NCBI GenBank assembly: GCA_900543455.1
Contig: UQRR01000018.1
Location: 1 to 27,216 of the forward strand
Direction: 5' to 3'
Origin: an uncultured Dialister sp.
Lineage (GTDB): Bacteria; Bacillota; Negativicutes; Veillonellales; Dialisteraceae
DNA: 27,216 nt
Below are positions 1 through 6,789 of this stretch, piece after piece (position 1 is the first letter of the stretch; each line of letters starts with the position of its first letter). The notes beneath the pieces were generated by a model, which did not search any database, was not told the origin of the DNA, and saw only the letters and a list, made by a program, of their open reading frames with translations. The translations under genes and the position numbers were made by a program.

Positions 1-75
1 ATTCGCGTCAGGTTATTCCTCGCTATGCATAAAACTTCAAGAGTAAAATCTGACAACGATTTAATCAGTGTTTCC
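1..75 (+). mobile_element. Right part of the 159-bp palindromic element (copy A, cut by window edge)
   Basis: The first 75 bases match positions 85-159 of the three complete copies (1437-1595, 11735-11893, 26805-26963), ending in the terminal motif AATCAGTGTTTCC. The next four bases, CTGG (76-79), would be one half of a target duplication. The left half lies outside the window. It abuts a second, degenerate element end at 80-101, so this copy seems to have landed inside an older one. Confidence 0.85.
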
Positions 76-1081
76 CTGGCAACGATTTCATCGGTGCTTC
101 CTTAAATTTCATACAACACGAGGTGTATCAATTACGGATTCCAGATTTCTAATTGTATTTGCAGACATTCTGCTTCCGCTGCTCTGCGGCATGGGCCTTA
201 GGCGGTGGGGGCTTTCGAAGGACATTCTTCACTGGATCATCAAGGCGAATGTGGTGGGCGTGTCTACGTTTCTTTCCATTGTTTCCTTCTGGTCGGTGCA
301 GGTGACGGCACAGCTCTTGTGGCTTCCGATCTCTACGCTTCCCATCTGTTTCCTGCCTGTCGCGGTCTTCTATGCCCTGGAGCAGCACCGCTTCTCGGAT
401 GCGCGGGAGCAGGGGAGCTACCTGATCTCCATGATGCTCGGAAATATCGGGACGCTCGCAGGGCTCTGCGCGTATGTCCTCTTCGGTGCGGTCGGGTTTG
501 CCTATGTGCAGCTCATCGCGGTGCCGCAGATCCTGATCATCGTACTCTTCTGTTTTCCGATGAGCCAGTATTACTACGACAAGTGGGCGAATCACGGCGA
601 GGGGAAAAAGATGGAGATCCATCTCTTCCGTCTGCTCTGCACGTGGAATCAGCTCCCTGCCGTCGGCGTGGCGATTGGTCTGACGCTTGCGGGGCTCGGG
701 GTGGAGAAGCCGCCGATGGTCACGACGCTTTTCACGATCCTGATCCATGCGGGGGCTTGGATGGGAATGGTGCCTGTCGGCTATGATCTGAATCTTTCGG
801 CAGTCAAGGAATATGGAGGAAGGCTCTGGCCGATCTTCCCCGTGAAATTCATTCTGCTTCCGGTGGTGATGTATTTCCTGACGAGTGTATTCGTCTCGGA
901 TGCGACCATCCTGACCTGCGTGGTACTCGCCGCCGCGGCGCCGACAGCCATCTTCGCCGTGGCGTCTTCGCAGCTCTATGGACTTAATGTCAATCTCGCG
1001 GAGTCTTCCTTCCTCACGACGACACTCGCCTTCCTCTTCGTGCTGTACCCGGTGATCTATTGGTGGGAGAAAATGAATTAA
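68..1081 (+). CDS. AEC (auxin efflux carrier) family permease, start uncertain
   Basis: Integral membrane transporter of the AEC family, whose bacterial members export organic acids or similar small anions; the substrate is not predictable here. Hydrophobic segments run almost continuously from residue 27 (LIVFADILLPLLCGMGLRRW, the typical first helix followed by an arginine pair) to the C-terminus (LAFLFVLYPVIYW), giving about ten helices. The open frame begins at GTG 68, which lies inside the terminal repeat of the mobile element, has no ribosome binding site, and is preceded by an in-frame TAA at 62-64. The family N-terminus is better matched by a start near ATT 131, which has GAGG seven bases upstream. 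ATG 191 would delete most of helix 1. The gene may therefore have lost its original start. It is followed by a repeat mosaic and a terminator at 1299-1340. Confidence 0.75.
   Translation: MFPWQRFHRCFLKFHTTRGVSITDSRFLIVFADILLPLLCGMGLRRWGLSKDILHWIIKANVVGVSTFLSIVSFWSVQVTAQLLWLPISTLPICFLPVAVFYALEQHRFSDAREQGSYLISMMLGNIGTLAGLCAYVLFGAVGFAYVQLIAVPQILIIVLFCFPMSQYYYDKWANHGEGKKMEIHLFRLLCTWNQLPAVGVAIGLTLAGLGVEKPPMVTTLFTILIHAGAWMGMVPVGYDLNLSAVKEYGGRLWPIFPVKFILLPVVMYFLTSVFVSDATILTCVVLAAAAPTAIFAVASSQLYGLNVNLAESSFLTTTLAFLFVLYPVIYWWEKMN
80..101 (+). mobile_element. Remnant right end of an older copy of the same element
   Basis: CAACGATTTCATCGGTGCTTCC repeats, with four mismatches, the last 22 bases of the intact copy just upstream (54-75), and is followed by TTAA (102-105), a sequence that flanks copy C as a target duplication. 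In complete copies the bases before CAACG are CTGA; here CTGG is found. This fits a young copy inserted at a CTGR site within an old copy. A simple local duplication of 26 bp is the alternative. Confidence 0.55.
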
Positions 1082-1298
1082 GAATGGGGGATGGGGAATG
1101 GTGGTGCGGCGCATAAAAAACAGAAGCGCCGCGGAAGTTTGAAATTAGCGACTTTCTCGTATCGCAAACCTAATCCCTAGTCACAAGTCACCAGTCACTA
1201 GCCACTCATCCCTGCTTTCAAACTTTATGACGAAGCTATGCATAAAAATTCTTGTGAAATCTGATTCTGCGATTGAATCGGCGTTTCCATAGTATGCA
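1082..1298. repeat. Intergenic repeat mosaic M1 (hairpin, linker D1, 7-bp repeats, half element)
   Basis: After the permease stop comes a GC-rich hairpin (GTGCGGCGC ... GCGCCGCGG, about 1105-1134), then linker D1 (1137-1168, including TCTCGTATCGCAAAC), then seven heptamers in phase from 1169 to 1217 (CCTAATC, CCTAGTC, ACAAGTC, ACCAGTC, ACTAGCC and so on). The half element at 1222-1288 follows. The same hairpin-linker-heptamer order recurs at 10211-10343. No coding signal is seen. Confidence 0.75.
1222..1288 (-). mobile_element. Half copy of the palindromic element, inverted
   Basis: The reverse complement begins GGAAACGCCGATTCAATCGC and follows the left arm of the complete copies for about 67 bp (through TGCATAGCTTCGTCATA), then stops near the centre of the palindrome. 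No clear target duplication is visible. It appears to be a deletion remnant fused to the heptamer array on its left. Confidence 0.7.
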
Positions 1299-1340
1299 AA
1301 AAGCGTATCAAGTTCAAATGTCTGAACTTGATACGCTTTT
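1299..1340. terminator. Bidirectional intrinsic terminator
   Basis: AAAAGCGTATCAAGTTCA and TGAACTTGATACGCTTTT form a perfect 18-bp stem around a six-base loop, with A and T runs at the two ends. It can end transcripts from the permease (+) and from the dehydrogenase (-). Confidence 0.85.
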
Positions 1341-1436
1341 TATGATATAGAGTCGGCGCTTCTGAAATTTGTGCGCCGCACATTCACTCTCCACGGAAAC
1401 CAAGTGAGAAAAGGCAGATGTGGGGGCGTAGGCTAA

Positions 1437-1595
1437 GGAAACGCTGATTCAATCGCAGAGTCAGATTCTACAAGAATTTTTATACATAGCGTCGTCGACA
1501 TCCTTCTTAAATAGCTCGCTATTCGCGTCGGATGTCTCCTCGCTATGCATAAAACTTCAAGAGTAAAATCTGACAACGATTGAATCAGTGTTTCC
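1437..1595 (+). mobile_element. Complete 159-bp palindromic MITE-like element (copy B)
   Basis: Termini GGAAACGCTGATTCAATC and GATTGAATCAGTGTTTCC are inverted repeats, and the two arms stay complementary almost to the centre (AATAGCTCGCTATT). It is flanked on both sides by CTAA (1433-1436 and 1596-1599), a 4-bp target duplication. No reading frame of useful size is inside. The right CTAA contains the stop codon of the dehydrogenase on the minus strand, so insertion took place exactly at that stop. A 4-bp YTAR target is characteristic of the IS5 group, which may supply the transposase. Confidence 0.9.
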
Positions 1596-2540
1596 CTAAC
1601 AGATCACATTCTCCTGCTCCCCTTTCAGGTATGCGCGGAGGTTGTCCATCACGATGACGGCACGGCGGGCCATGGCTTCCTCGGTGAAGAAGCCGACGTG
1701 CGGGGTGAGGACGGTGTTTGGTGCAGAGAGGAGAGGATCGTCCTTGGCGAGCGGAGGTTCGCCGTCAAAGACATCGATGCCGGCGCCTGTGATCTTTCCT
1801 TCCTTGAGGAGGTCGGCGAGGGCGGCATTGTCGATGACTCCGCCGCGGGCGGTATTGATGAGGATTGCTCCCGGCTTCATGAGAGAGAGCTTTTCACGGG
1901 AGAGGAGGCCGCGCGTCTCGCTTGTGAGAGGCAGGTGGACGGAGATGATGTCGCAGGTGGAAAGCAGGGTGTCGAGGTCGGTGTAGGTGATGCTCGCTGC
2001 CTTTCGGGAGCGGCTGTAGCCATAGACATCGGCGCCGAATGCGGAGGCGATGTCTGCGACACGTCTTCCGATGGCACCGGTACCGATGATGCCGAATTTC
2101 CGATGGCCGATCTCGATGCCCATGAGGCCGGCACTGGTTTTGCCATTTCTGGCAGCGCATCCGCCTTCGGACAGCTTGCGGTAGAGGGCAAGAATGAGCG
2201 AGAACGTAAGCTCGGCCACGGACTCGGTCGAGTAGCCGGCACAGTTCGAGACGGCGATGCCCTTTTCTTTGCAGTAATCAATGGCGACATGGTCGACGCC
2301 GGTGAATGCGACGCAGAGGTATTTGAGCGATGCAGCTTTCGCGAGCGCTTCTTTTCGGAGCGGGTAATTGGCAATGACGGCAAGGTCAGCATCCGCAAGG
2401 CGATCGCCCAGTTCATCCTGGTCTTTTGGCAGGCTGTCATAGGCGGTGATGGTGAAGCCGTCTTTTTGGAGATCCGCCGTCAATGTATCAAGCAGGGCGC
2501 TGCTGATGGCGAGCGGCTGTGCGATGACGATGTGTTTCAT
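1596..2540 (-). CDS. D-isomer-specific 2-hydroxyacid dehydrogenase
   Basis: NAD(P)-dependent cytoplasmic oxidoreductase that interconverts 2-hydroxy acids and 2-keto acids. The 314 residues match the usual family length. The Rossmann dinucleotide site GTGAIG lies at 153-158. The catalytic triad is visible as Arg232 (NTARGG), Glu261 (DVFDGEPP) and His281 (LTPHVGFF). The N- and C-terminal parts form the substrate lid domain. Substrate (hydroxypyruvate, glyoxylate, a branched keto acid or phosphoglycerate) cannot be settled; there is no ACT domain, so a classic three-domain SerA is excluded. ATG follows AAAGGAG by about nine bases. The stop codon TAG lies within the CTAA target duplication of the neighbouring mobile element. 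Upstream is a dense heptamer region. Confidence 0.93.
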   Translation of the reverse strand: MKHIVIAQPLAISSALLDTLTADLQKDGFTITAYDSLPKDQDELGDRLADADLAVIANYPLRKEALAKAASLKYLCVAFTGVDHVAIDYCKEKGIAVSNCAGYSTESVAELTFSLILALYRKLSEGGCAARNGKTSAGLMGIEIGHRKFGIIGTGAIGRRVADIASAFGADVYGYSRSRKAASITYTDLDTLLSTCDIISVHLPLTSETRGLLSREKLSLMKPGAILINTARGGVIDNAALADLLKEGKITGAGIDVFDGEPPLAKDDPLLSAPNTVLTPHVGFFTEEAMARRAVIVMDNLRAYLKGEQENVIC

Positions 2541-2570
2541 GAGGATAGGCTCCTTTCAAAATGGGATTTA

Positions 2571-2748
2571 GTGACTGGTGACTGGTGACTGGTGACTAGT
2601 GACTGGTGACTAGTGACTGGTGACTAGTGACTGGCGACTAGGGACTGGAGACTAGGAGACTAAGAGACTGGGAGACTGGGAGATAGACGTCAGACTTCAG
2701 ACGTCAGATGTCAGATATCTGAAGTCTGAAGTCTAAAGTCTGATATCT
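2571..2748. repeat. Heptamer/octamer repeat region M2
   Basis: Twelve in-phase heptamers of type GTGACTG/GTGACTA run from 2571 to 2654. They pass into octamers (GGAGACTA, AGAGACTG, GGAGACTG) to about 2686, and then into a second heptamer family (ACTTCAG, ACGTCAG, ATGTCAG). That family turns round at the GATATC near 2715 into its own reverse complement, so 2688-2748 can fold as a hairpin. It fills the space between the dehydrogenase start and the downstream end of the EamA gene. Confidence 0.9.
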
Positions 2749-2758
2749 CCCTGTCTCT

Positions 2759-3631
2759 CTATTTTTTAAATGACAGCACCGCTCTTCCGGGAAGCTGGGA
2801 GAGGAAGACGCCGGCGGTCATGGAGAGGACGCCGATCATCTGGCGGGCGGTGAAGCTTTCACCGAGGAAGAAAATGCCTGCGATGCCGCCGAAGACCATT
2901 TCCATGCTGAGGATCATAGAGGCTTCGGTCGGGGGCAGATATTTCTGTCCGACGGCCTGCAGCGTGTAGGCGACGCCTGTCGAAAGAAGGCCGGTATAGA
3001 GGATGGGCCACAGGGCGCCCTCGATGCCGGAGAGTGTCGGCGTTTCGAAAAGAAAGGCGAGAATGAAATTCAGAACGCCGGCGACGAAGAACTGTCCCGA
3101 GGAAAGGACGATGGGAGAGAAGCGCTGTGTGAGGTATGTCATGGCGTGGATCTGGATGGTGAAGCCCAGCGCGCAGAGCAGCATCATGAGGTCACCCGCA
3201 CCGATGGAGAAATCTTCGGTGATCGACATGAAGTACACGCCGGCCATGGCGAGGAGGGCGCCCGCGATGTGTGTGATGCGGAGCGTTTCCTTGAGGAAGA
3301 TCCCCATGATCGGCACCATGAGGATGTAGGTCGCCGTGAGGAAGCTGGCTTTTGAGGCGGTGGTGTACTGAAGGCCCACCTGCTGCAGCGTCGCGCCGGC
3401 AAAGAGCGGAAGCCCTACCATGAGACAGGCAGCCGAGAGCGGCATATTCTTAGGAAGCGGCGGTGCCTCTTCCTTCATCGTAAGGATGATGGGGACGAGC
3501 GCAAGCGAGCCTAAGAGGAAACGGACGCCGTTAAACGTATATGGCCCGACGGACTCCATTCCGACCACCTGTGCGGCGAAGGCAAAGCCCCAGATGAGCG
3601 CTGCCAAGAGCAGCAGTAAACGGTATTTCAT
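2759..3631 (-). CDS. EamA/DMT family permease (drug/metabolite transporter)
   Basis: Ten-helix inner-membrane permease made of two EamA repeats, typical of exporters or exchangers of amino acids and metabolites; substrate unknown. The protein has 290 residues, the normal length. It starts with the classic LLLLAALIWGFAFAAQVVG first helix, and the second repeat begins near residue 145 (GDLMMLLCALGFTIQIHAMTY) and carries PTEASMILSMEMVFGGIAGIFFLGE, the usual motif of helices 8-9. The ATG is preceded by AAAGGAG at eight bases. A possible promoter lies at 3653-3668. It is probably a single-gene unit, separated from the dehydrogenase by the repeat region M2. Confidence 0.9.
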   Translation of the reverse strand: MKYRLLLLLAALIWGFAFAAQVVGMESVGPYTFNGVRFLLGSLALVPIILTMKEEAPPLPKNMPLSAACLMVGLPLFAGATLQQVGLQYTTASKASFLTATYILMVPIMGIFLKETLRITHIAGALLAMAGVYFMSITEDFSIGAGDLMMLLCALGFTIQIHAMTYLTQRFSPIVLSSGQFFVAGVLNFILAFLFETPTLSGIEGALWPILYTGLLSTGVAYTLQAVGQKYLPPTEASMILSMEMVFGGIAGIFFLGESFTARQMIGVLSMTAGVFLSQLPGRAVLSFKK

Positions 3632-3662
3632 GGTATTCTCCTTTGGATTTGATATAATAGTT

Positions 3663-3668
3663 ATTATA
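3663..3668 (-). promoter_or_regulatory. Possible -10 box for the EamA gene
   Basis: On the minus strand TATAAT lies about 30 bases upstream of the ATG. No good -35 hexamer is seen at 17 bases, and the surrounding AT-rich sequence is itself partly palindromic, so the exact box is uncertain. Confidence 0.35.
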
Positions 3669-3724
3669 ACAGATGAAAGTGAATGCTGCGGATGATTTCG
3701 AAGACTTGCAAAAAAGAAGCAGCC

Positions 3725-3936
3725 GGTGACTTGTGGCTAGTGGCCTAGGGATAAGGAGTGACTAGTGACTGGTGACTGAAATGCCATTTTCGGGCATCAC
3801 CCTCTTTATACTTCGCGGCGCTTCTGATTTTTATGCGCCGCACCACCATTTCGCATTTCGCATTTCTAATTTCTCATTCAAACGAGGCTTTCAAGCGTAA
3901 TCAAGGGACGACACGCCCCAAGGCTAACCCTGCACC
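3725..3936 (-). repeat. Intergenic repeat mosaic M3 (reverse orientation)
   Basis: Eight in-phase heptamers at 3725-3780 (for example GACTAGT, GACTGGT) are followed by linker D2 (CGGGCATCACCC), the GC-rich hairpin GCGGCGC ... GCGCCGC (3814-3841), heptamers of the GCATTTC/TAATTTC/TCATTCA type (3848-3880), and module A (GAGGCTTTCAAGCGTAATCAAG, up to about 3936). Read on the minus strand, the order is the same as at 17470-17694. No gene is seen between 3632 and 3956. Confidence 0.75.
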
Positions 3937-3956
3937 ATAAAAAGGAGACCATTTCT

Positions 3957-4763
3957 ATGTCCATTCGTATGATTGCCATTGATCTCGATGGCACGCTCTT
4001 GCATGATGATATGACGATTTCCGACTATTCGCGCGAAGTGATCCAGAAAGCGATTCAAAAAGGCTATCAGATCGTCGTTGCCACCGGACGCATGTGGGAT
4101 TCGGCGAAATCGAAGGTGGCGCTGCTCCACTTGGGCAATGTCCCCGTTATTTGTTATACGGGCGCATGGATCATGTGGAGCGAGACGGGCGAGCCGATCC
4201 TGCAGGACGGGCTGCCTGCAGATCTGGCGAGCCGTGTGATGCTGGCGGCAAAGGAGATGGGCTGGGACGCGACGGCCTTCTGGGATAATCATATTTATAT
4301 GGAGAAGCCGAATGGCACCGAAGCGAAGTACCAGAAGTATCGCACGCAGAAGCCGCAGTACCTGGGGGAAGCCTTTTATCATCCGCCGATGACGGTGACG
4401 CGTGTGGTCTTTGCGGATGCCAGAGAAGAGGAGCGCCGCCGCATCCGTGCCTTTCTGGAGAGCCGTTTCGGAGAGGAAATCACTGTCGTCTACCCCGGCG
4501 ATGACTTCGTGGATGTGCATAGAAAGGGCATTGATAAGGCTTCCGCGCTCTCTTTCCTGGCAGAGAAGGAAGGCATCCAGCCAGAAGAAATCATGGCCTT
4601 CGGCAATACGGAAAACGATGTGCCGATGCTGCGCTACGCAGGCGTGTCCTATGCCGTCGCCAATGCGGATGCGATCGCGAAAGAAGCGGCCGGTCACATC
4701 TGCGCTTCCAATGAAGAAGACGGTGTCGCGAAGGTGATCGCGGAGCTGGTAGCTAGTGACTAG
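3957..4763 (+). CDS. Cof-type HAD-IIB family sugar-phosphate phosphatase
   Basis: Cytoplasmic Mg-dependent phosphohydrolase of the HAD superfamily, acting on sugar phosphates, nucleotides or flavin phosphates; the real substrate is unknown. Motif I is DLDGTLL (Asp9 nucleophile, Asp11 acid/base), motif II contains Thr43-Gly-Arg (ATGRM), motif III is Lys194 (GIDKASAL), and motif IV is GNTENDVPML (216-225), in which the usual first Asp is Asn217 while Asp221 is kept. The C2-type cap lies between about 85 and 190. 268 residues is normal. The ATG follows AAAAGGAG by about eight bases. The last three residues (ASD) and the stop TAG are encoded by a GTGACTA heptamer array. A terminator follows at 4852-4890. 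Confidence 0.92.
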   Translation: MSIRMIAIDLDGTLLHDDMTISDYSREVIQKAIQKGYQIVVATGRMWDSAKSKVALLHLGNVPVICYTGAWIMWSETGEPILQDGLPADLASRVMLAAKEMGWDATAFWDNHIYMEKPNGTEAKYQKYRTQKPQYLGEAFYHPPMTVTRVVFADAREEERRRIRAFLESRFGEEITVVYPGDDFVDVHRKGIDKASALSFLAEKEGIQPEEIMAFGNTENDVPMLRYAGVSYAVANADAIAKEAAGHICASNEEDGVAKVIAELVASD

Positions 4764-4840
4764 TGACTAGTGACTGGTGACTAGTGACTTGAATACCGCC
4801 TTCGGGCATCGCCCCATATATATTTGCGGCGAAGCCGCTA
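4753..4840. repeat. Intergenic repeat mosaic M4 (short form)
   Basis: CTAGTGA/CTGGTGA heptamers (4753-4787) overlap the end of the HAD gene. They are followed by linker D2 (TTCGGGCATCGCCC) and a shortened hairpin GCGGCGAAGCCGC (4825-4838). The order matches the beginning of mosaic M3. Confidence 0.7.
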
Positions 4841-4851
4841 CCCTGCCCACC

Positions 4852-4890
4852 AAAAAAGCTCGTTGAACGAAAATGTTCAACGAGCTTTTT
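4852..4890. terminator. Bidirectional intrinsic terminator
   Basis: AAAAAGCTCGTTGAAC and GTTCAACGAGCTTTTT pair perfectly around GAAAAT. It lies between the convergent HAD phosphatase (+) and response regulator (-) genes and can serve both. Confidence 0.9.
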
Positions 4891-4921
4891 GATTTCAAAC
4901 AACCATCAGCAAAAACGATCC

Positions 4922-5626
4922 TCAGTCGAGATGGAAACGATAGCCGGAGCCCCAGACGGTTTCAATGCGTTCATAGGGATGGCCGGCGACATTTTTCAGT
5001 TTTTCACGCAGGCGGTTGATATGGACGGTGACAGTCGCGGGTTCACCGATGGGGTCAAAACTCCAGATCTTTTCGAAGAGCTGCTCTTTCGAGAAGACTT
5101 CATTCGGATGCTGTACGAGGAAGAAGAGCAGGTCGAATTCTTTGCCGGTGAGCGGTACATCCTTGCCCTTCAGGAAGACCTGACGCGCTTTCGGACGGAT
5201 ATTGAGGTCGCCAACGTAGATGCCCTGTTCTGCCTGTGGGTGGATGGTATCCGTCTGGGTGAGGCGCTTGTGGGTGGCGAGCTGCGCGCGCAGGTGTGCC
5301 ATGAGCACGGTGCCGCGGAATGGCTTCACGATGTAGTCATCCGCGCCGAGGCCGAGGCCGCGGACGATGTCAGCGTCTTCCGTGCGGGCGGTGGCGAAAA
5401 TGATGGGCGCATTCGTGCGCTCTCTCATTTTGCGGCACAGAGAGAATCCATCTTCTCCCGGCAGCATGACGTCCAGGATGATGGCATCGATTTCGACTTC
5501 ATCCATGATTTTCAAGGCTTCTTTGCCATCGGAAGCCACATAGGGCTGATACCCGGAGCCTTCGAGAAAGTCACGCTCCATGTCAGCGATTTTCGGTTCA
5601 TCTTCTACAACGAGTACTTTAGTCAT
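4922..5626 (-). CDS. OmpR/PhoB-family response regulator
   Basis: DNA-binding transcription factor controlled by phosphorylation. The receiver domain (1-115) has the acidic pair Glu8-Asp9, the phosphoacceptor Asp52 (LDVMLPGEDG), Thr79 and Lys101 (VKPF). The winged-helix effector domain (about 135-232) has LTGKEFDLLFFL, the recognition region VTVHINRLREKL and the wing GSGYRF. 234 residues is the standard size. The first four bases of this gene overlap the end of the gene encoding its sensor kinase, which lies upstream in the same transcript, so the two are translationally coupled. Target genes are unknown. Confidence 0.95.
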   Translation of the reverse strand: MTKVLVVEDEPKIADMERDFLEGSGYQPYVASDGKEALKIMDEVEIDAIILDVMLPGEDGFSLCRKMRERTNAPIIFATARTEDADIVRGLGLGADDYIVKPFRGTVLMAHLRAQLATHKRLTQTDTIHPQAEQGIYVGDLNIRPKARQVFLKGKDVPLTGKEFDLLFFLVQHPNEVFSKEQLFEKIWSFDPIGEPATVTVHINRLREKLKNVAGHPYERIETVWGSGYRFHLD

Positions 5627-6750
5627 TGTGTATTACTCCCTTCTGCCAGTGGGATTTCAAAAATTAACTGCAGGCCATTGCTGTTGACCGCGGAGTAGCG
5701 GCCTTTGTGTGCGGTGATGATTTCGGCTACGATGGCAAGTCCCAGCCCGCTGCCATTGCTGGTCTTGCTGCGGGCTTCGTCCGTGCGGTAGAAGGCTTCG
5801 AAAATATGAGGCAGCTTCTCCTTCGGGACGCCCGGACCGTCATCAGTATACATGAATTCGGCATATTTTCCTTTTGCATGAAGGGAAATATGGACTTCGG
5901 AGATATCCTTATCTCTATATTTTATCGTATTTGTCAGCAAATTGAAAATGATTCTTTGAAATTCTTTTTCATCCACCATCGCGATGAGCGTGTCATCCAT
6001 GTCATAGGTCACATGCACCTTTCGTGAGTCGAGGTAGTCCTTGTCTTCGGTGATGAAGCTGCGGATGGCCCGGCTGAAATGGATGGGCTGCGGGTGACAG
6101 ATGATGCGGCTCGTGGAGAGCTTATTATACAGGGAAAGCTCTTCGATGAGGCGCGAGAGATCATCCGCGCAGGAGGCGATCGAGTTCAGGTACTGCATCT
6201 GCTTTTCCTTCGTCCGCCCGAGTCCGAGCTGCAGTGCTTCGGTGTAGCCCATGATGGCTGTGAGCGGAGTCCGAAGGTCATGTGCGATGCCGGAGAAAAG
6301 GATCTTGCGGCTCGTATTCGCATGCGCACGTTCGGCGATACTGCTTTTGAGATTCGTTTGCATCGTGCGGAAGGTGTCGCACATCTGCCCGAGCTCGTCA
6401 TCGCTGTAGTGATCGACGATGACATTGAAATTGCCATGCTGGATCGCTCGTGCAGCCATCGACAGCTGCTGGAGCGGGATCAGCATCTTGTTTCTGGTCA
6501 TGCTGTAGAAATGGTAATTCATTCGGGCGGAGAGCGCGATGATGAGGAGCATGATAGCAGCAAAGGCACCATAGACTTCGACCGAGTGATGCGGGTCATT
6601 CGCGGCAAAGTAGGTCGCAGAGAAGAGTAGCAGCACCAGTGCGGAGAAGACAGGGACGCAGATGAAGAGAAGGATCTGTGTCATCATCTGCTGCGTCAGC
6701 CCGTTCTTCGTCTTCTCGAAAAGAAGGGCGTCTTTGATATTCTTTTCCAT
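5623..6750 (-). CDS. Membrane sensor histidine kinase
   Basis: Partner kinase of the response regulator. Two membrane helices (about 25-48 and 61-80) are joined by only about 12 outside residues, so it has no extracytoplasmic sensing domain. A HAMP-like linker follows (about 82-140). The HisKA domain has the phosphorylated His157 (SGIAHDLRTPLTAIMGY). The HATPase_c domain has the N box with Asn270, the G1 box DDGPGVP (303-309) and the G2 box GSGLGL (333-338). All catalytic boxes are intact. The short loop suggests sensing inside the membrane or through a partner, as known for BceS/LiaS-type kinases, but no ABC exporter or LiaF-like gene is adjacent. The start has a modest GAGG six bases upstream. 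Confidence 0.93.
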   Translation of the reverse strand: MEKNIKDALLFEKTKNGLTQQMMTQILLFICVPVFSALVLLLFSATYFAANDPHHSVEVYGAFAAIMLLIIALSARMNYHFYSMTRNKMLIPLQQLSMAARAIQHGNFNVIVDHYSDDELGQMCDTFRTMQTNLKSSIAERAHANTSRKILFSGIAHDLRTPLTAIMGYTEALQLGLGRTKEKQMQYLNSIASCADDLSRLIEELSLYNKLSTSRIICHPQPIHFSRAIRSFITEDKDYLDSRKVHVTYDMDDTLIAMVDEKEFQRIIFNLLTNTIKYRDKDISEVHISLHAKGKYAEFMYTDDGPGVPKEKLPHIFEAFYRTDEARSKTSNGSGLGLAIVAEIITAHKGRYSAVNSNGLQLIFEIPLAEGSNTQ

Positions 6751-6789
6751 ACAAACCTCGATGGGGGAGGGGAGGCTGCGGGGGCAATC

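Noticed and set aside
149..1114. Long minus-strand open frame (321 codons) opposite the AEC permease
   Set aside because: Its translation is rich in Arg, His and Glu with no family resemblance, and it mirrors the permease codons. The plus-strand frame has clear membrane helices.
1437..1595. A small RNA or coding gene inside the 159-bp element
   Set aside because: No open frame of useful length, and the palindrome with target duplications is explained by a MITE. Transcription of the hairpin cannot be judged from sequence alone.
1698..2588. Plus-strand open frame (296 codons) opposite the dehydrogenase
   Set aside because: Antisense shadow; the minus-strand protein has the NAD site and catalytic triad.
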